A DNA stretch of 64,000 nucleotides, from contig OZ034971.1 of the NCBI GenBank assembly GCA_964030785.1, positions 31,348,304 through 31,412,303 on the forward strand. The letters run 5' to 3'. Position numbers and translations under genes: made by a program. This DNA comes from Siderastrea siderea (taxonomy: Eukaryota; Cnidaria; Anthozoa; Scleractinia; Rhizangiidae). Position 1 is the stretch's first letter. The number at the start of each line of letters is the position of its first letter. Below are positions 25,694 to 38,668 of this stretch, piece by piece. The notes under the pieces are model-generated. The model was not told where the DNA came from. It was given only the letters and a program-made list of their open reading frames with translations, and searched no databases.

Positions 25694-28600
25694 TGAATTT
25701 TTTCAGGTTTCTTCTTTTCAACTACTTAAGTTGAAGCACCTTGACTGTGACGATCTTCATATAATTGTATCTTTATCAGCAGTTCAAATATATGATTATT
25801 TCATATATTCATGTTCATTATTAAATAATTTCGATTTATATTTAATTGAAAGCCTTAAGTCCTGAAAAACTCTTATTTCAACGAAAATTTGAACTTGATT
25901 CTACACAAAAAAATCTCAACAATTTCTCAAAACTTTTTGATATGACCCAACACAAATGGACGGAAACTATACGGTGAACTCACCCGTTTAATATTAATAA
26001 AAATAATATTCTGGTAGGTGGGTGTCCCATACAAATCTGACAAGGTTGTTTACGGAGATTTCCTCAAGGATCTCCCTCAAATATTTGAGAATCTCGTTTT
26101 ATGTTCTTGACGTTAGTTTTCTTCCAAAGTTCGAAGGAGCCAAAATATAGTATTAACTTACGATTTCTGGCGATTAAGCCCCGTCATCAATATTGATCAT
26201 GTTCTTATCTCGGTGCAAGTTTTACGAAGGACCATGATGATTTCTACTTTAATTATACCCCTAAAAGTGCATGAGAAAACAGAAACGTTGGAACAGCCTA
26301 TCAAAAAGATATCAAAACCGTCTCTTTCAAATAGGACACCCACCTCAACCGGCTAATTGTCTTTTACGCTCAAGATTGTGTTTTAGTTTAGGTTAGTACA
26401 ATTTTTTACTTTGTCCGGTATTTTTTCAAAGAGTTTCCGAACTTATTTTAGAAAACGGCCAGTGTTTATTTAAGGCACTTCATATACAGTTAAAAAGGGT
26501 TTCTCTATATACAACGTTCAAACTTTCATTGGACGCCATCTAGAAGTGAGTGTAACTGAATTATCTCTACGCCTCTTCCTCTTTTAAGTTGCCGGTTTGT
26601 CCTCAAGTTGAAGCCAGGCCCTGCAGTCTTTCCACTTATGACCCAGAGAGATATTTCCAGACTTGTTACTTTTAACTATCAAACGCCTGTTGCTACTGGC
26701 ATTGGACTCCAGTATATGATAATCCTCACTAATGACCACGTTCTTGCCTTCACTGTAATTTAGACTGATCCTCCGAGGTCGGAAAAGGTATTTGCTCTCA
26801 AATTGGAATAACGGACTTGATAATGGCTACAAATAAAAAACAGGACGCTTGGTGAATTTGCTTTCTTTGGAGGCTCTGAAATAGGATAATGCATTGCCGC
26901 TTCCAAACGCTAAATCCCGCGTCACCCAGGGCCAGAATGGCCATCTTGAACCCGCTTTGACGTGGCGCTACTTAGTTGGAATCGTGACATTTAAAGTTGT
27001 TGATTCCGTTTTCTTTTGATTGGTGATTGCTTTTAAAATTGCTCCATTCCTGCTCGACCCTTATGAGAGACGAGAGATACTTATATCTGGTAAAATAGTT
27101 AGCGTAGGTATATTCCGCTTCACATGATTGTGTCTATCCGAGGGGGACAAATTTCTGCCTACTAATTTCCAAACATCCCTCTGGGAAATTAAAAACAAAA
27201 TGTTTACACCTACTTTGACAACCAAGTTTCCATTTTCCACAGCTAGATACTGGCCTGGCATTGCAGCGGGGCTTAATGCCCACCCCGAGCAACATTCAAC
27301 ATCAATCGCCATTGTACAGAAATATTTGAAATCCTAATGAACAGGTGTCAAACTCATTTCTCTTGCCCAATTTGACAATAGTGAATGTCCTGGGGAGTTG
27401 GGGGGGGGGGGGACCTTGACTCATGTTTAGGTAAAGAGGTGTATCGTTGTTCAGGAATTCGAGTTTTCACTCTTAAAAGTGCAATTCTTTCTGAAGGCTA
27501 GCCCGCATTTTACACCCACATTTTTCCAGCTTAGCTACCGAGATAATGCTAATGGTGATTAAAATTTTAATCAATTTTAGTTTATTCCAGTCAAATGACA
27601 TGTGAATCACTTAATCGATACAAGAACTCAACCGCTGTAGTTTAGAAAAATGAGAATCATCTCACCCGTGCCGCGAACACTAAAATTCCCTGTAAAGGAC
27701 AGCCTGGGGGCTTGCAACGGCTTTTGTTCTAGTTTGAGATATTTATCAGACTTAAACGATTTGATGGCGTATGTCCCTGTTGTCTTCCACCCTGAGGGGA
27801 GTCCTCCGTGAGCTATGGACAGGGTAAAGTGTAGGATCACTCCAATCTGTTATTGAGAAAAATCATTTTAGTTTCAACTGTAACATCGAGTAATAGTTAA
27901 CATTGTCAATAAATGAATGAATAAATAAATAAATAAATAACCACTTAAACGCGCACAACAACATATTATAAAAGATCCCTTATTGTAGCTTTGGGTCAGA
28001 ACGCTGAGCGCATTTTTTTGTACACGAAATGCTTCGAGAACACGAAGCGAAAAATAAAGAGAAGAGCTTGAGAAAATTGACCCAACGTTTTCAAATTGCA
28101 AGCCACTTTAATTCATCCTGATCACCCTTGGCAAAACTGAAGACACTTAGCTTCAGTTGCAGGAGGCTACCAAGTAATTTCAAAGAAAACTAAACCGCGC
28201 AAGTTTTAGGCATTCTTTGATTCCAATTTGATTTGTTTTTTTTTTTTTTGATCCTAAAGAAGTAGTAACAATATGTGACACGGGCTCCTGAACAGGCGCA
28301 CTGTATAATGCAGGATGGTACTACCCTTTCAGTAGCTTTTATATGAAGCAGAGATCCTCTGCTTTCGTCAACAGTCCTAAAACTAAATTTACTAAATGTG
28401 GCAAAACCAAGTTTAGTAATTAAAAGTACAAGTTGAACATTAACACAGCACGGACTGAGTGTGTGTTTTTTGTGAGCTTCCTCTTGTTAAACCGTTAAAA
28501 GTCAAAGGCTTCAGATACCGATAATCAAGTGGGATTGAACCATAACTATTAATCAAAGCTGCATTTTCGATATCTTTAGCTTAGGTTAAAGGAACAAAGT

Positions 28601-30217
28601 AAAGATCTTGTATTAGCCAGAATCTTGTCTCTCTTGCCTTTAAATGTGAGTTGAATATGACAATTATAGATAAGCCCACTGCTCAGTCACAAGACGGTAA
28701 TCACAATTGGATATAAATTAGCTATAAGGGCGATCAAGACCTTTGAACTTGTTCAATCTTGACCATCTGTGCTTGTTTAAGCTTTTGTTTTCGTGATGCG
28801 TTGTCCTAGATTTTTTTTGAAATTTGGGAATCATTTCAGACAGGTCCAGTCAGAATGACATGAATTAATACACGTTCTCTCAAAAAAGAACTGTTCATTT
28901 TCTTATCGTTCATGCAGAAAATCATAACTATATATAAAAATTGCCCTCTTAGTATTTGCTACAAAAAACTTTTCATTTTAATCTAAATCTCACATTGGTC
29001 TACACTGAGCATTTAGTCTACTAAATTATGAACTCCGTAAAGTGTAGCTGATAAATTCACCTTACCCGTCTCAACCAATTCAGTTCTAGGCCTTTATATA
29101 TTTTTGAATACACTAAAAGGCACAACGATGTCAGCTTTTGCAAGGAGGATTTAACCACGTGGCAGGTATTTGTTTAGCCCAAGATTTTTCTACCGAGATC
29201 TTTTTAATGCCATTAGGTATTTCTGGGTTGTTTTTTACATTTAGCCCCCTTTTACGCGGATTGCCGAGCAATACATAAGCCATATATGTGTGAGTTAAGC
29301 CACATACTGCATAAAACCACGCGGAACGTTAAAAGGGAGCCAGAAAGGTAATATCTGACCACCATTTTGAAAATGAATCAACATTTTGAGAAACGTAAAG
29401 GACTGAGAAATATAAAGAATGCGGCTTCTTTCCGCGAAAATTGAATTCTGAAATACGGCCAGAATTATGAATAAATATTGTAGTCGACGACGCTTTTAAC
29501 AGTTTTTGCTTATTCAGCTCATTTTGCTTTTTTTTTCTACGCGATTTTTAAGGACGAATGTATGGGGAACCATAAAACTTTTAAAATACATACACGTTTT
29601 CCGCCATAGGAGAGCTACGAACCTCCTTCACATTTGAAAAGAAAAGTTTTTGTTTACAAGGTGTAAAGTAATATTGAAAACCAATTTCTACATTGATCTC
29701 AGACTTGAGCTTCTACAAAGCTAATGATCTATTGGCTTCTCAAAGAAATACAGTATTTTGCAATACTGAATGCTCCATTCATGAGGAGAGTTTGTTAGCT
29801 AACTTCTTCGACCGGGGCGATGTTTATTTAGCTAGCTAGGAGATACTCTGCGCTGATCGACTTACCACGATAACATTTATTCCTGCCATCCTTAGGAATT
29901 ATGAGATCTGTTGTTTGATCCTTTTTACAGATCGCAAATTTATGTTCGATCTTCTGTGGGTATTTATCGGTGAATGTTGCAGTCGTTTACGTTTGTGTAT
30001 TGTTATTTATACGTTATATTAGGGAAGGCCCCTTACTTTATTGTCATCATTCTTTTTATCAATAAACTATTTTCCATCCGATTAGCGTTGTGAAGTTCAT
30101 AAGTGTTTCGTTGCAAAAGAAAACACAAAGGAAGAAAATGGACTTTGAGAAAATTGGATTTCACTTAAATCGGCCTTCTTTACCTTCCACAAATGATTGT
30201 TTATGTTCATGGACATT

Positions 30218-31290
30218 TAAATGGAATCGCCTCACAACTCATTTTCTTTTTGTTCACTAGAATTTCATCGTACAATTTTTTGTGTGAATCTTTAGAACTT
30301 TCGGGGTTTTACTGAAAATTGTTTTAAAAGTTTACGTAATCGTGTTTGCTTCTGTTTCAATGTAAATAATCATGCACCACATGACCTCTTTTTACGGAGT
30401 CGTCGAACCATGAAACAAGCGCATGGAAGTTCGACTGGCTCAGAGCATGCCAGGCTCATAAGTACACTTGCGGTGCAACTCTTTTAGTGTGAACTCCTAT
30501 CTGAGGGCAATTAAATAACCGCAATTAAGGCCAGTCACCCAAATTGTTTACACGTCAAAAGCTGTTTATAAGAGACATAAAAGAGGAAAAATGGATATCT
30601 GCGAAATCAATTTAAAAGATCTGAACACCAATAGTGCTTCTTTTTCATAATTTCGCCGTTTTCCCTCTTTTTTTTGCTTAAAAAGTCTTTGTGAGTAACA
30701 CGTGTCGATATTGAGCTAAGTTAGTGACTGTAATAACTGAAGTGTATGCTACATGCTTCGAATGCGGAGAACACCCAAATGAACTCTCAAAATTGGAACG
30801 TTGTGAGCTGAACTACTTCAGCTAGGCCGACTAAGGAAGTTGAAAATTGGAAACTAAAACCCTCAAGTTTTATTTTGCCAAATATTGAAAAACAAAGAGG
30901 ATCAGAGAACAGCAGTGCAAAACAGCTTTTGTTTGAATGATCACCACAGTTGCATTTATTCCACACACTCTAAACCACCTTGTACAGAATCATGAACGGC
31001 ACTTAACAGGAGAGTACTGCTCAGTAGCCTAAGTGGTTACACAGGATTTCATCCAGAGACTCACAAACTAGAACCGCGTTGTGCAGCATAATAAAATCAA
31101 TAAGCAGGAAGAGAGGAAATTACTGCCCGTGGTCCTCAGTAGCTTTCATCTGAATGGTCGTACGTGGGAATTTCATTTACAGGCTCAAGACTTAGAGCCA
31201 TCTTAAAATAAACAACACGACAGCAGAGTACTGCCCAGTAACTTCTATTTGATTAGTCAAACTTCAGCGTTTTAACCACAGACTCTGAAG
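30218..31290. repeat. Internal duplication within unit 2, copy a
   Basis: Direct repeat of 32701-33790: both run from AAATGGAATCG through GTTTACGTAATCGTGTTTG to a stretch with CTCTAAACCACCTTGTACAG. Unit 1 has one copy (from about 8530). No gene. Confidence 0.65.
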
Positions 31291-31925
31291 TCAGAATTGG
31301 TTGATATTTGTGAAGATATGAGCCGTGATTTGGCACGTCCTGGAATAAAGTGGTGAACCACAACGATGTTATAGCACTGGTACTGAATAAAAACTACCAG
31401 TTAACTTAACGTTATAAGCGTTATGTTTTTTGTAGAGAAAAGATCGATACTTTCAGCTTATTGTTACTTTACGACGTTGAACAATGTTCATTAAAATTAT
31501 TATCCATTCGAAATATTTCTCCTTTTTTGATTGGCTTACAATCCTCGGCTAATTCTGGATAACCAGCTACTACCGACCAAATTTGGAAGATTTTTTTAAT
31601 CAGTGGACGATTGAGTCGTTAATCGTTAAAAATTATTGGATGATTGACATCCCGCAACACCGGCTTTGGTACTGAAGAGCTTGAGAGCGCGAAAATGGCT
31701 GACAGTAGGTTTGAGAAAAAAATTTGCTGAATCAGTTTATTGAATGATAAAAATAGTAAGAACAGAGGGAAAGCCACGAAGGAGAGTTGCTTGATCTTTG
31801 AAGCGTTAAAATTTACAGCCAAAATTATTGTGTTACAGAACACAACAAAGTACATTTTGTCTTTTTTAGAGTTCTGTAAATATTTTGAATGAAAAATAAA
31901 ACAATTACTGAATTCGGCTTTCGAA

Positions 31926-32012
31926 TGATATGAAGAATTATGCACTTCTCTGACGGTGTTATCCGCCTCAGCCTAACACCCTCAGAGATCTGCATAATTC
32001 TTCATATCATAG
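31926..32012. repeat. Inverted repeat, MITE-like
   Basis: GATATGAAGAATTATGCA ... TGCATAATTCTTCATATC with a second matching block (TAACACC/GGTGTTA) nearer the loop. Confidence 0.65.
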
Positions 32013-32429
32013 CCAGCCTCATCCAGTAATTGTTAATTTCCAAAATTCTAGAGGAAAAGTAAGACCAAATTAGTTTTGGATAAACAACAATTTGAAAAAA
32101 AAAAAAGAATCTTATGTAATTCGTCGTTCTAACATCTTATTAATAGGAACCAAGTGGAGGCACTCATGACCAACGCATACGTGTGCCAACAGAAAGAAAG
32201 GACAGAGAGAACGGCAAAACTACTGCGGACTTAAATACGGCAGATTTTATATTCACAAAAGACTTAACATAGATTTATTCAGCACGGTGTCCAGTGTCTT
32301 CAAGTAATATAAAACCGATACATACACAGTAATGCCATGGTCAAACGCGTTGGTGCATTACACTTTTCAATTTTTTTTATAGGAATAGGGAAAAATGTCA
32401 AACCACTTCTGAAAAAAGTCGAAAAATGT

Positions 32430-32609
32430 AAAATATATATATATATATATATATATATACACCCGTTTTCAAAAACATTGCAACTTGAAAAATATATATA
32501 CATGTATACATCTTTTGTCTTCACAACGCGAAAACAAAAGAATAAATATGAAAACAAAAGGTATATATATGTATATATATTTTTCAAGTAGCAATGTTTT
32601 TGAAAACGG

Positions 32610-32650
<41 letters not shown>
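32430..32650. repeat. TA microsatellites framing an inverted repeat
   Basis: Long TA runs at 32432-32458 and 32613-32650 flank an inverted pair: ACACCCGTTTTCAAAAACAT against ATGTTTTTGAAAACGGGTGT. This can fold into one long hairpin. The short Y/I-rich ORFs here are translations of TA repeats. Confidence 0.75.
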
Positions 32651-32654
<4 letters not shown>

Positions 32655-32700
32655 TATTAAAACAAAACTATTACCGCTCACGGTTCGAGTGTCCGCTCAA

Positions 32701-33790
32701 TAAATGGAATCGTTTGGCAATTCACTTTCTTATTCTTCACCAGAATTTCATCGTGAAGCAATTTCTGCGTGACTCTCTAGCATTTTGGGGGTTCACTGCC
32801 AATTGATTTAATAGTTTACGTAATCGTGTTTGTTTCCGAGATTAACTGTTTCCATGTAAGTAATCATGCACCATCTGACCTTTTTTGTTCGGAGTCTTCG
32901 AACTATGAAACAGTCGTGGGGAAGTTATTAGGCTGGCTCACAGCAAGGCTTATAAGTGCACTTCACGAGTCCTTTTAGCGTGAAATCTTATCTGAGAGCT
33001 TTTTTGTTGTGGTTCAAAAACTGTAATTAAAGGCAGTCACCCAAATTATTTGCACGTCAAAGGCTGTTTGTAAGAGACATAAAAGAGTAAAAAATGAGTA
33101 TCAGCTGAATTTATTTAAAAGATCTGAACATCTGCAGTGCTTCTGTTTCATAATCCCCACGTTTTCCCTCTTTTTTGCCCAAAACGTCCTTGTCAGTAAC
33201 ACCGATAATCAGCTAAGTTAGTGACTGGAATCACTGAAGTGTAAGTTACATACTTGGAATGGGAACGCTCAAATAAACTCTCAAAATTGGAACGCTGTAA
33301 CCTCAACTAAGCCGGCTAGACAGGCTAAGAAAGTTGAAAATTGAAAACTAAAACCCACAAATGTTAGTTCGCCAAATATTGAAAAACGAACAGAATCAGA
33401 GAAGAGCACTGCAAAAAGCTTTTGCTTGAATGGTCATTTCACATGTTGTATTTCTTCCGCAGACTCTAAACCACCTTGTACAGCATCATCAGTACTACAG
33501 GAGAGTCCTCCTCAGGAGCTTTCGTGGTCACACTGTAGGATTTCATCGGGAGACTCAGAAGTGAGAGCCACGTTGTGTAGCGTAAAAAACAGTACGAGAG
33601 GAAATTACTGCTCAGTGGCCCTCAGTAGCTTTCATTTGAATGGTCACACTTTGGGATTTTATCCGAAGACTCAAAAGTTGGAGCCATCTTATAATAAACA
33701 ACACGACAGCAAAGTACTGCCCGATAGCTTTCATTTAAATAGTCAAACTTTAGGATTTTATCCGCAGCCTCTAAAATTAGAATTGCTTCA
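32701..33790. repeat. Internal duplication within unit 2, copy b
   Basis: Partner of 30218-31290. The two differ by scattered substitutions and indels. Confidence 0.65.
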
Positions 33791-36700
33791 TATTTGTGCA
33801 TATGAAAGAGGAAAAACAATGCTGAATTATTGAAGGATAAAGAGTGTAAGAACACACAGAAAGCCACAAAAGGAAGTTGCTTGTTTTTTTAAGCGTAGAG
33901 CTCTGAAAATATTTTAGAGCTCTGAGAAAGAATTTTCGAACGTTTGCCAAAAGGCAACGGTAAAAATGGACCAAGTGTACTTTAATAGATCTTTGAGCGC
34001 TTGCTTTGATGGTAATTTAATCACATAAATCTCTTGATTTGACTGAATGCCCAGGTTGGCATATCATAAGTATTTTCTTAAGAGTGGCAGGAGCTTACCT
34101 TAAGTTTGAAATAGGAACAAAAAATAGCCAAACGCGATGAATTATTTAATGGCTAAAACTGACTGAAATTCTACCAGAATACCAATTTTTGCTCTCTGAG
34201 TTACCCCCTCACGAAACCAAATGTGATGAACTGTTATCCACTTACATCGTTGCAATCCTGCACTTTATTCCCAAACTGCTGGTTGTGTTTTGCTCAACAG
34301 AATCTTTTCATCAAATTTTGTCGTATATTTGGTGAAAGTTAACAAAATATTATGCAAATTACTGGTGAGCGAAATTTGGATATTTTGGCAGGACATCCAG
34401 TCCCATTAACAATTACTAAATACACAACACTCGATGGTTGAAACAGTTCTTACTAATTCTGTAATTTTTAAAGGATGGTATATGTTTTCCTGCTCGGTAA
34501 GGGCTAAAATATTCTTCTTCCATTATGCTAGAAAACTTCACCTATCAGCACAACTTACCACTAACTGAACCTGATATGTATCCATCTTTCTCGTGATGTT
34601 AGTCCGCGATTGTTAACTTCTGAAGTTACAAGTATTCGATAGAGCTGAATGTCTATATGAAAAGTCTTTTAAAGGAACAGTTTCCTTAAAAAAACGAAAC
34701 AATTGTCGAAACTTTAAAGGGAGGTTCCCTTTTCATTATTATAATAAAAGCTTTAAGGTCAAGCAGGGTGTTAAACTGTCCTAAAACGAAACCGTTGATT
34801 TTCTTTTAAAAAATACAGGAGAAATTTGCCTGATCTCGCTGGTTTGATGACGTTATATTTTTTTGCTCACTAAGAGGCTAGGACAATCAAAATTCACGCC
34901 GATTTTCGAGGCATTATTCGCAGAGAAAACGAAACTTATGCATTCAGCTATTTTAAAAAGCTCTCACGCACATTCCATTGATTTTTTGCAACGTGTGACG
35001 TACTACGGTAACACAAATAACTTTCCTTGTTTCGGTAGAGAGGGTTATTTCGAAATTTGTTTTGCAGAAGGCAATTATAGAGCAATAAAATCACGGATTT
35101 TGGCCAATCACAACGTCCGTTTTGTGTGGGTGATTTCTTTTATGCTTTGGAGTAAACGTATATCATTGATTTAGCGCACACGATCAGGGTCCAAGATCCT
35201 ATAAGCAGCGGCTAGGATATCAAGTCAAATAAAGTTTGCTATTTTTTTCTCTCCTAAATGGGAAGTCAGCGTTTCAGAATAATTTTTAATCGACGAGATA
35301 AAAGAGTATACCTTGAAGTTATCGGCAAAACAACACAAATTAAAGCAAAATGCTGACAAAATTGTTACTACAGATTTGCATTTTAATACATGGCGGGAAT
35401 TTGTTGCCACTGGAGAATTCGAAAACTAACTTTATTTTTTCATAAAATTGACAAACGGATAAAAAACCTCCTTAAAAAAATTGTCAGATTCTTAAACGTG
35501 TAAAGCAATTCCAAATTGTGTGATTTATTCCATTATAATTGCGAACGTTAAACCTTTTCGTACTGACAATTGTTGATCTTAACAGGTTTGTTTTCAGAAG
35601 ATTCAGACAGTCATAAATACTCTTAAGACTTCAATTCGAAACTAAAGTAATTTTGCATACGAAACACCCACTAATAGGGTTATTTTGCAAACAAAAACCT
35701 GACTTCCTGTGATGCAACAAGTTGCAGGTGAGCTATGAATTAAGGTGTCTCGATACAGTTTTTTTGGGACCATACCTCACTTTTAAAATCGGCTCATAGA
35801 CAGTCTTTATCTTGTCGGACCAACGTGAAATTTGCAGTACTTTTTGGTTATGGATTGAACTTTAGCGCGGTTTACATTTTGTGAAAATCGATATTTCCAT
35901 GACAATGATAAACAAAAAACCTCGAAAACACTAAAATTGAAATTTTCCGCGATCCAGACTTCGCTTTGAAAAGTAAACACCAACATCTTAAACTGTGGTG
36001 TATGGCAAACAAAATATACAAGAACAAAAAAAGTCTGTATGTTTGTTTCGAAGTAAATCGCAAAAAACATTTTTAACCTTAGTTTTTGCATAGTAATAGT
36101 AAATGCACCGAAAAATAATCAATGCTTTGATGAAATGGCTCGAAAATACTTTCAAAATCTGTCTTTTACTTAATATTTTACGCCTAGAAAGTTTTGTTGG
36201 AACTAGTGTTCGCGATATCAAAAACGAATTGTTTTTCAAATATCATTCGTGTAATAATTTTGTGGTAATTTTTGAATTTGAGCGTTTTTGCGAAAATCTT
36301 AAGAACGGCTCGATGGATTTTTTTTAAAACATTAAACATGCGTGCTTGACGATTGACCAATTTTAGTATCGAGCCTTATTAACATCAGCCCCTCCACTTT
36401 GTTGGAACTGTTCGGGTTTTTAAGTAACAGATTAGTGACAATAAAATGGCTTGTCTCCTAGTGTAGGCCGCTCAGGTGTATCATTCATGCATGTCGCTGA
36501 ATAACAACTTTTGATGAAACTGGACTAACAACCTGTGTTGGACTTTCATCTCATCCGGGGATTGTTGTTGACACCTAGTTAATATTTTGACACCTAGTTC
36601 CTAAAAATACCTGAGTTGATGAGGCTCAGCAGTGTGACTGTGACACGTCTCCTATGTCAGCTTGCACCAAAGCCATGGTGCGAGTGAATAGACTATCAAT

Positions 36701-38348
36701 GCTTCCTAATTCGAAACCTCTGACGGGAGAAGCTATGGAGGGAGACTTTTGTTGCGTAAATGGCCTATCAAAAACAGCAATTAATTCCGACCGTTCATTT
36801 TATTTTATGGCTTTATTACACTAATTTTGTGTTTAGAATGAGCCTGTAGGAGAAGTCGTCCTGAGTCATTACATTACTGTTGATTTAAATAGGTAATTCA
36901 ATGGAGATTAAAATAAATTATTTAAAGGTTACAACCGGATACGAAACCAAACCATGGCTTCCGGCTGTGAAATAAGCTCAGCCCTTCTCCCCCTCCCCCC
37001 CTCACCCCCATCCCCACCCCCAAGTTTAAGTCGGCTGCAGAAGGCTTTATTTGCAGTCCAGAATAGAGCGAAAACTTAGCGGTACATTATTTTTTCAAAT
37101 TCGCTGAGATGACAAGCAGAAAAACGCCCATTTTGGTGAAAATGAAGTGAAAATTCGCCCAGAATTCAGCATAGCCTTCAGCCATGTTTATAACACTTTG
37201 TTGGGCTCAGGACCATGGCTGTAGGCTATGCTGAATTCTGGGCGAGTTTGCAGTTCATTTTCAGCAAAACAGGCCTTTTTCTGTTTGCGATCTGAGCAAA
37301 TTAAAAAAAACTGTACCGCTAAGATTTTGCTTTGTTCTGGACGCAGGTATAAAGCCTTTTGTGGCAGACTAAAAGTAAGGGGGATTGCCGTCACAGATTA
37401 CAGCGCAATGGTCCGCGACTACTTTTAAAAGTTGGGTCAGGGACCCTATTTAGGGGGGTAGTGACATTAGACGGGAGGGTTGGCTAACCCAGGAATTGTC
37501 TGAGCTGCTCTGGAGTCCTTGGGGATCTGCAGGAGGTGAGTTAGTCATTTCTAGTGTTCTGTCACAACTCAGATGTATGATGTCAATTATGCTGCTCTAT
37601 TGTATCAGTTTTAGTGCAAAAGGATGTAATGTCGCGAAGCCAGCTTTAAATTTTTTTGCGGTTAATGAAATTTAAAAAAAAGAAAACCTGTTTTGTTATG
37701 CTATTAGGTGCAGTACGGCTGACCGTGATAGAGATGAACAGAATCAAGAGCAACTCAAATACTTCTCTTCAAGTCTTTCTTTTTTCTGCAGCCATTATTT
37801 GTAAACTTCCTATCTTTTAGTCAGTTATGCCACAAAGTTTCAATTTTATTGACCGGTTTTCTCGGTACTTAAGACTGACTGTATCATATTTTTGAAAACT
37901 GTATAACTTTGGGTAGTTTGGTTGTTCTTTTTTTTTCTTAACTGCATCTTTAGTCGATTTTATTGTATGCGTTTTTACTTATTAGCATAGAGGATTGAGC
38001 ATCGGAGATACTTTTTTGGTTATCATTAATTTTAGGTCTACATAGACGGACGAGCTGCTTGTCATTAAACTTCAGAGTTTGGCCTTAAGGCATCCAATAA
38101 CAAGACCTTTCAATTAGAGCCACCGCCCGTTAGTTGGTTCGAAGCTGCATATCTTCGATGTCCTTATCGTTGGCGTTCAGTATCACCAAAAATATCGTGG
38201 AAATATCGTCTGATCCTCTATGAATTAAAAATCACAAACATGAGTTACAGCACACTAACTGAGGTTTAATGGCCTGGGTAAGGGATTCTTTCTTTCAGCA
38301 ACACCTTATTGGAAAGGTATTTTTTTTACAGTTTTTTTTTCACATTGG

Positions 38349-38668
38349 AAAGGTCTTTTAAGTCAGCTAAGACTGTATAACAAATTTGTGTAGTCCTGAT
38401 CGCTTATCCTTATCTTTAAAACATTTTTTGTTGGTTGGTGGGTTATATAATTAATGTCAAACCATTTGAGTGTTGAAAGTTAACCCAATTGAAACCCTCA
38501 TACATTAGAAAGGTCTTTTAAGTTAGTTAAGACTGTATAACAAATTTGTGTAGTCCTGATCCCTTATCCTTATCTTTAAAACATTTTTTGTTGGTTGGTG
38601 GGTTATATAATTAATGTCAAACCATTTGAGTGTTGAAAGTTAACCCCATTGAAACCCTCATACATTAG
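38349..38668 (+). repeat. Two 160-bp tandem copies
   Basis: The stretch beginning AAAGGTCTTTTAAG recurs after 160 bp with only a few differences, which indicates a recent local duplication in unit 2. Confidence 0.85.

Larger units (their letters stand above)
25321..25815. mobile_element. SINE-like insertion with two opposed tRNA-like sequences
   Basis: Two tRNA-like sequences face away from a shared AT-rich centre, with flanking inverted sequence (AATTGAGAGTTC / GAACTCTCAATT). The block is bounded by a 13-bp direct repeat CATTATTAAATAA (25308-25320, 25816-25828). Unit 2 has one copy of the target (CATTATTAAACAA near 40338). The 13-bp duplication suits LINE-type retrotransposition. Confidence 0.7.
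865..26660 (+). repeat. Tandem segmental duplication, unit 1 (with many insertions)
   Basis: First of three diverged direct copies of one host segment. Landmarks recur in the same order in units 2 and 3: a stretch with GGAAAAGGTATTTGCTCTC near 985, 26785 and 42075; the stretch at 5959-6197 again at 27628-27840 and 43258-43470; and blocks at about 15240, 20300 and 25165 that recur at about 36460, 39000 and 40190. Unit 1 is longer because of at least eight transposon insertions. It lacks most of the segment found at 31500-35690 of unit 2. No coding gene is supported in it outside the mobile elements. Unit boundaries are approximate, read by eye. Confidence 0.75.
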
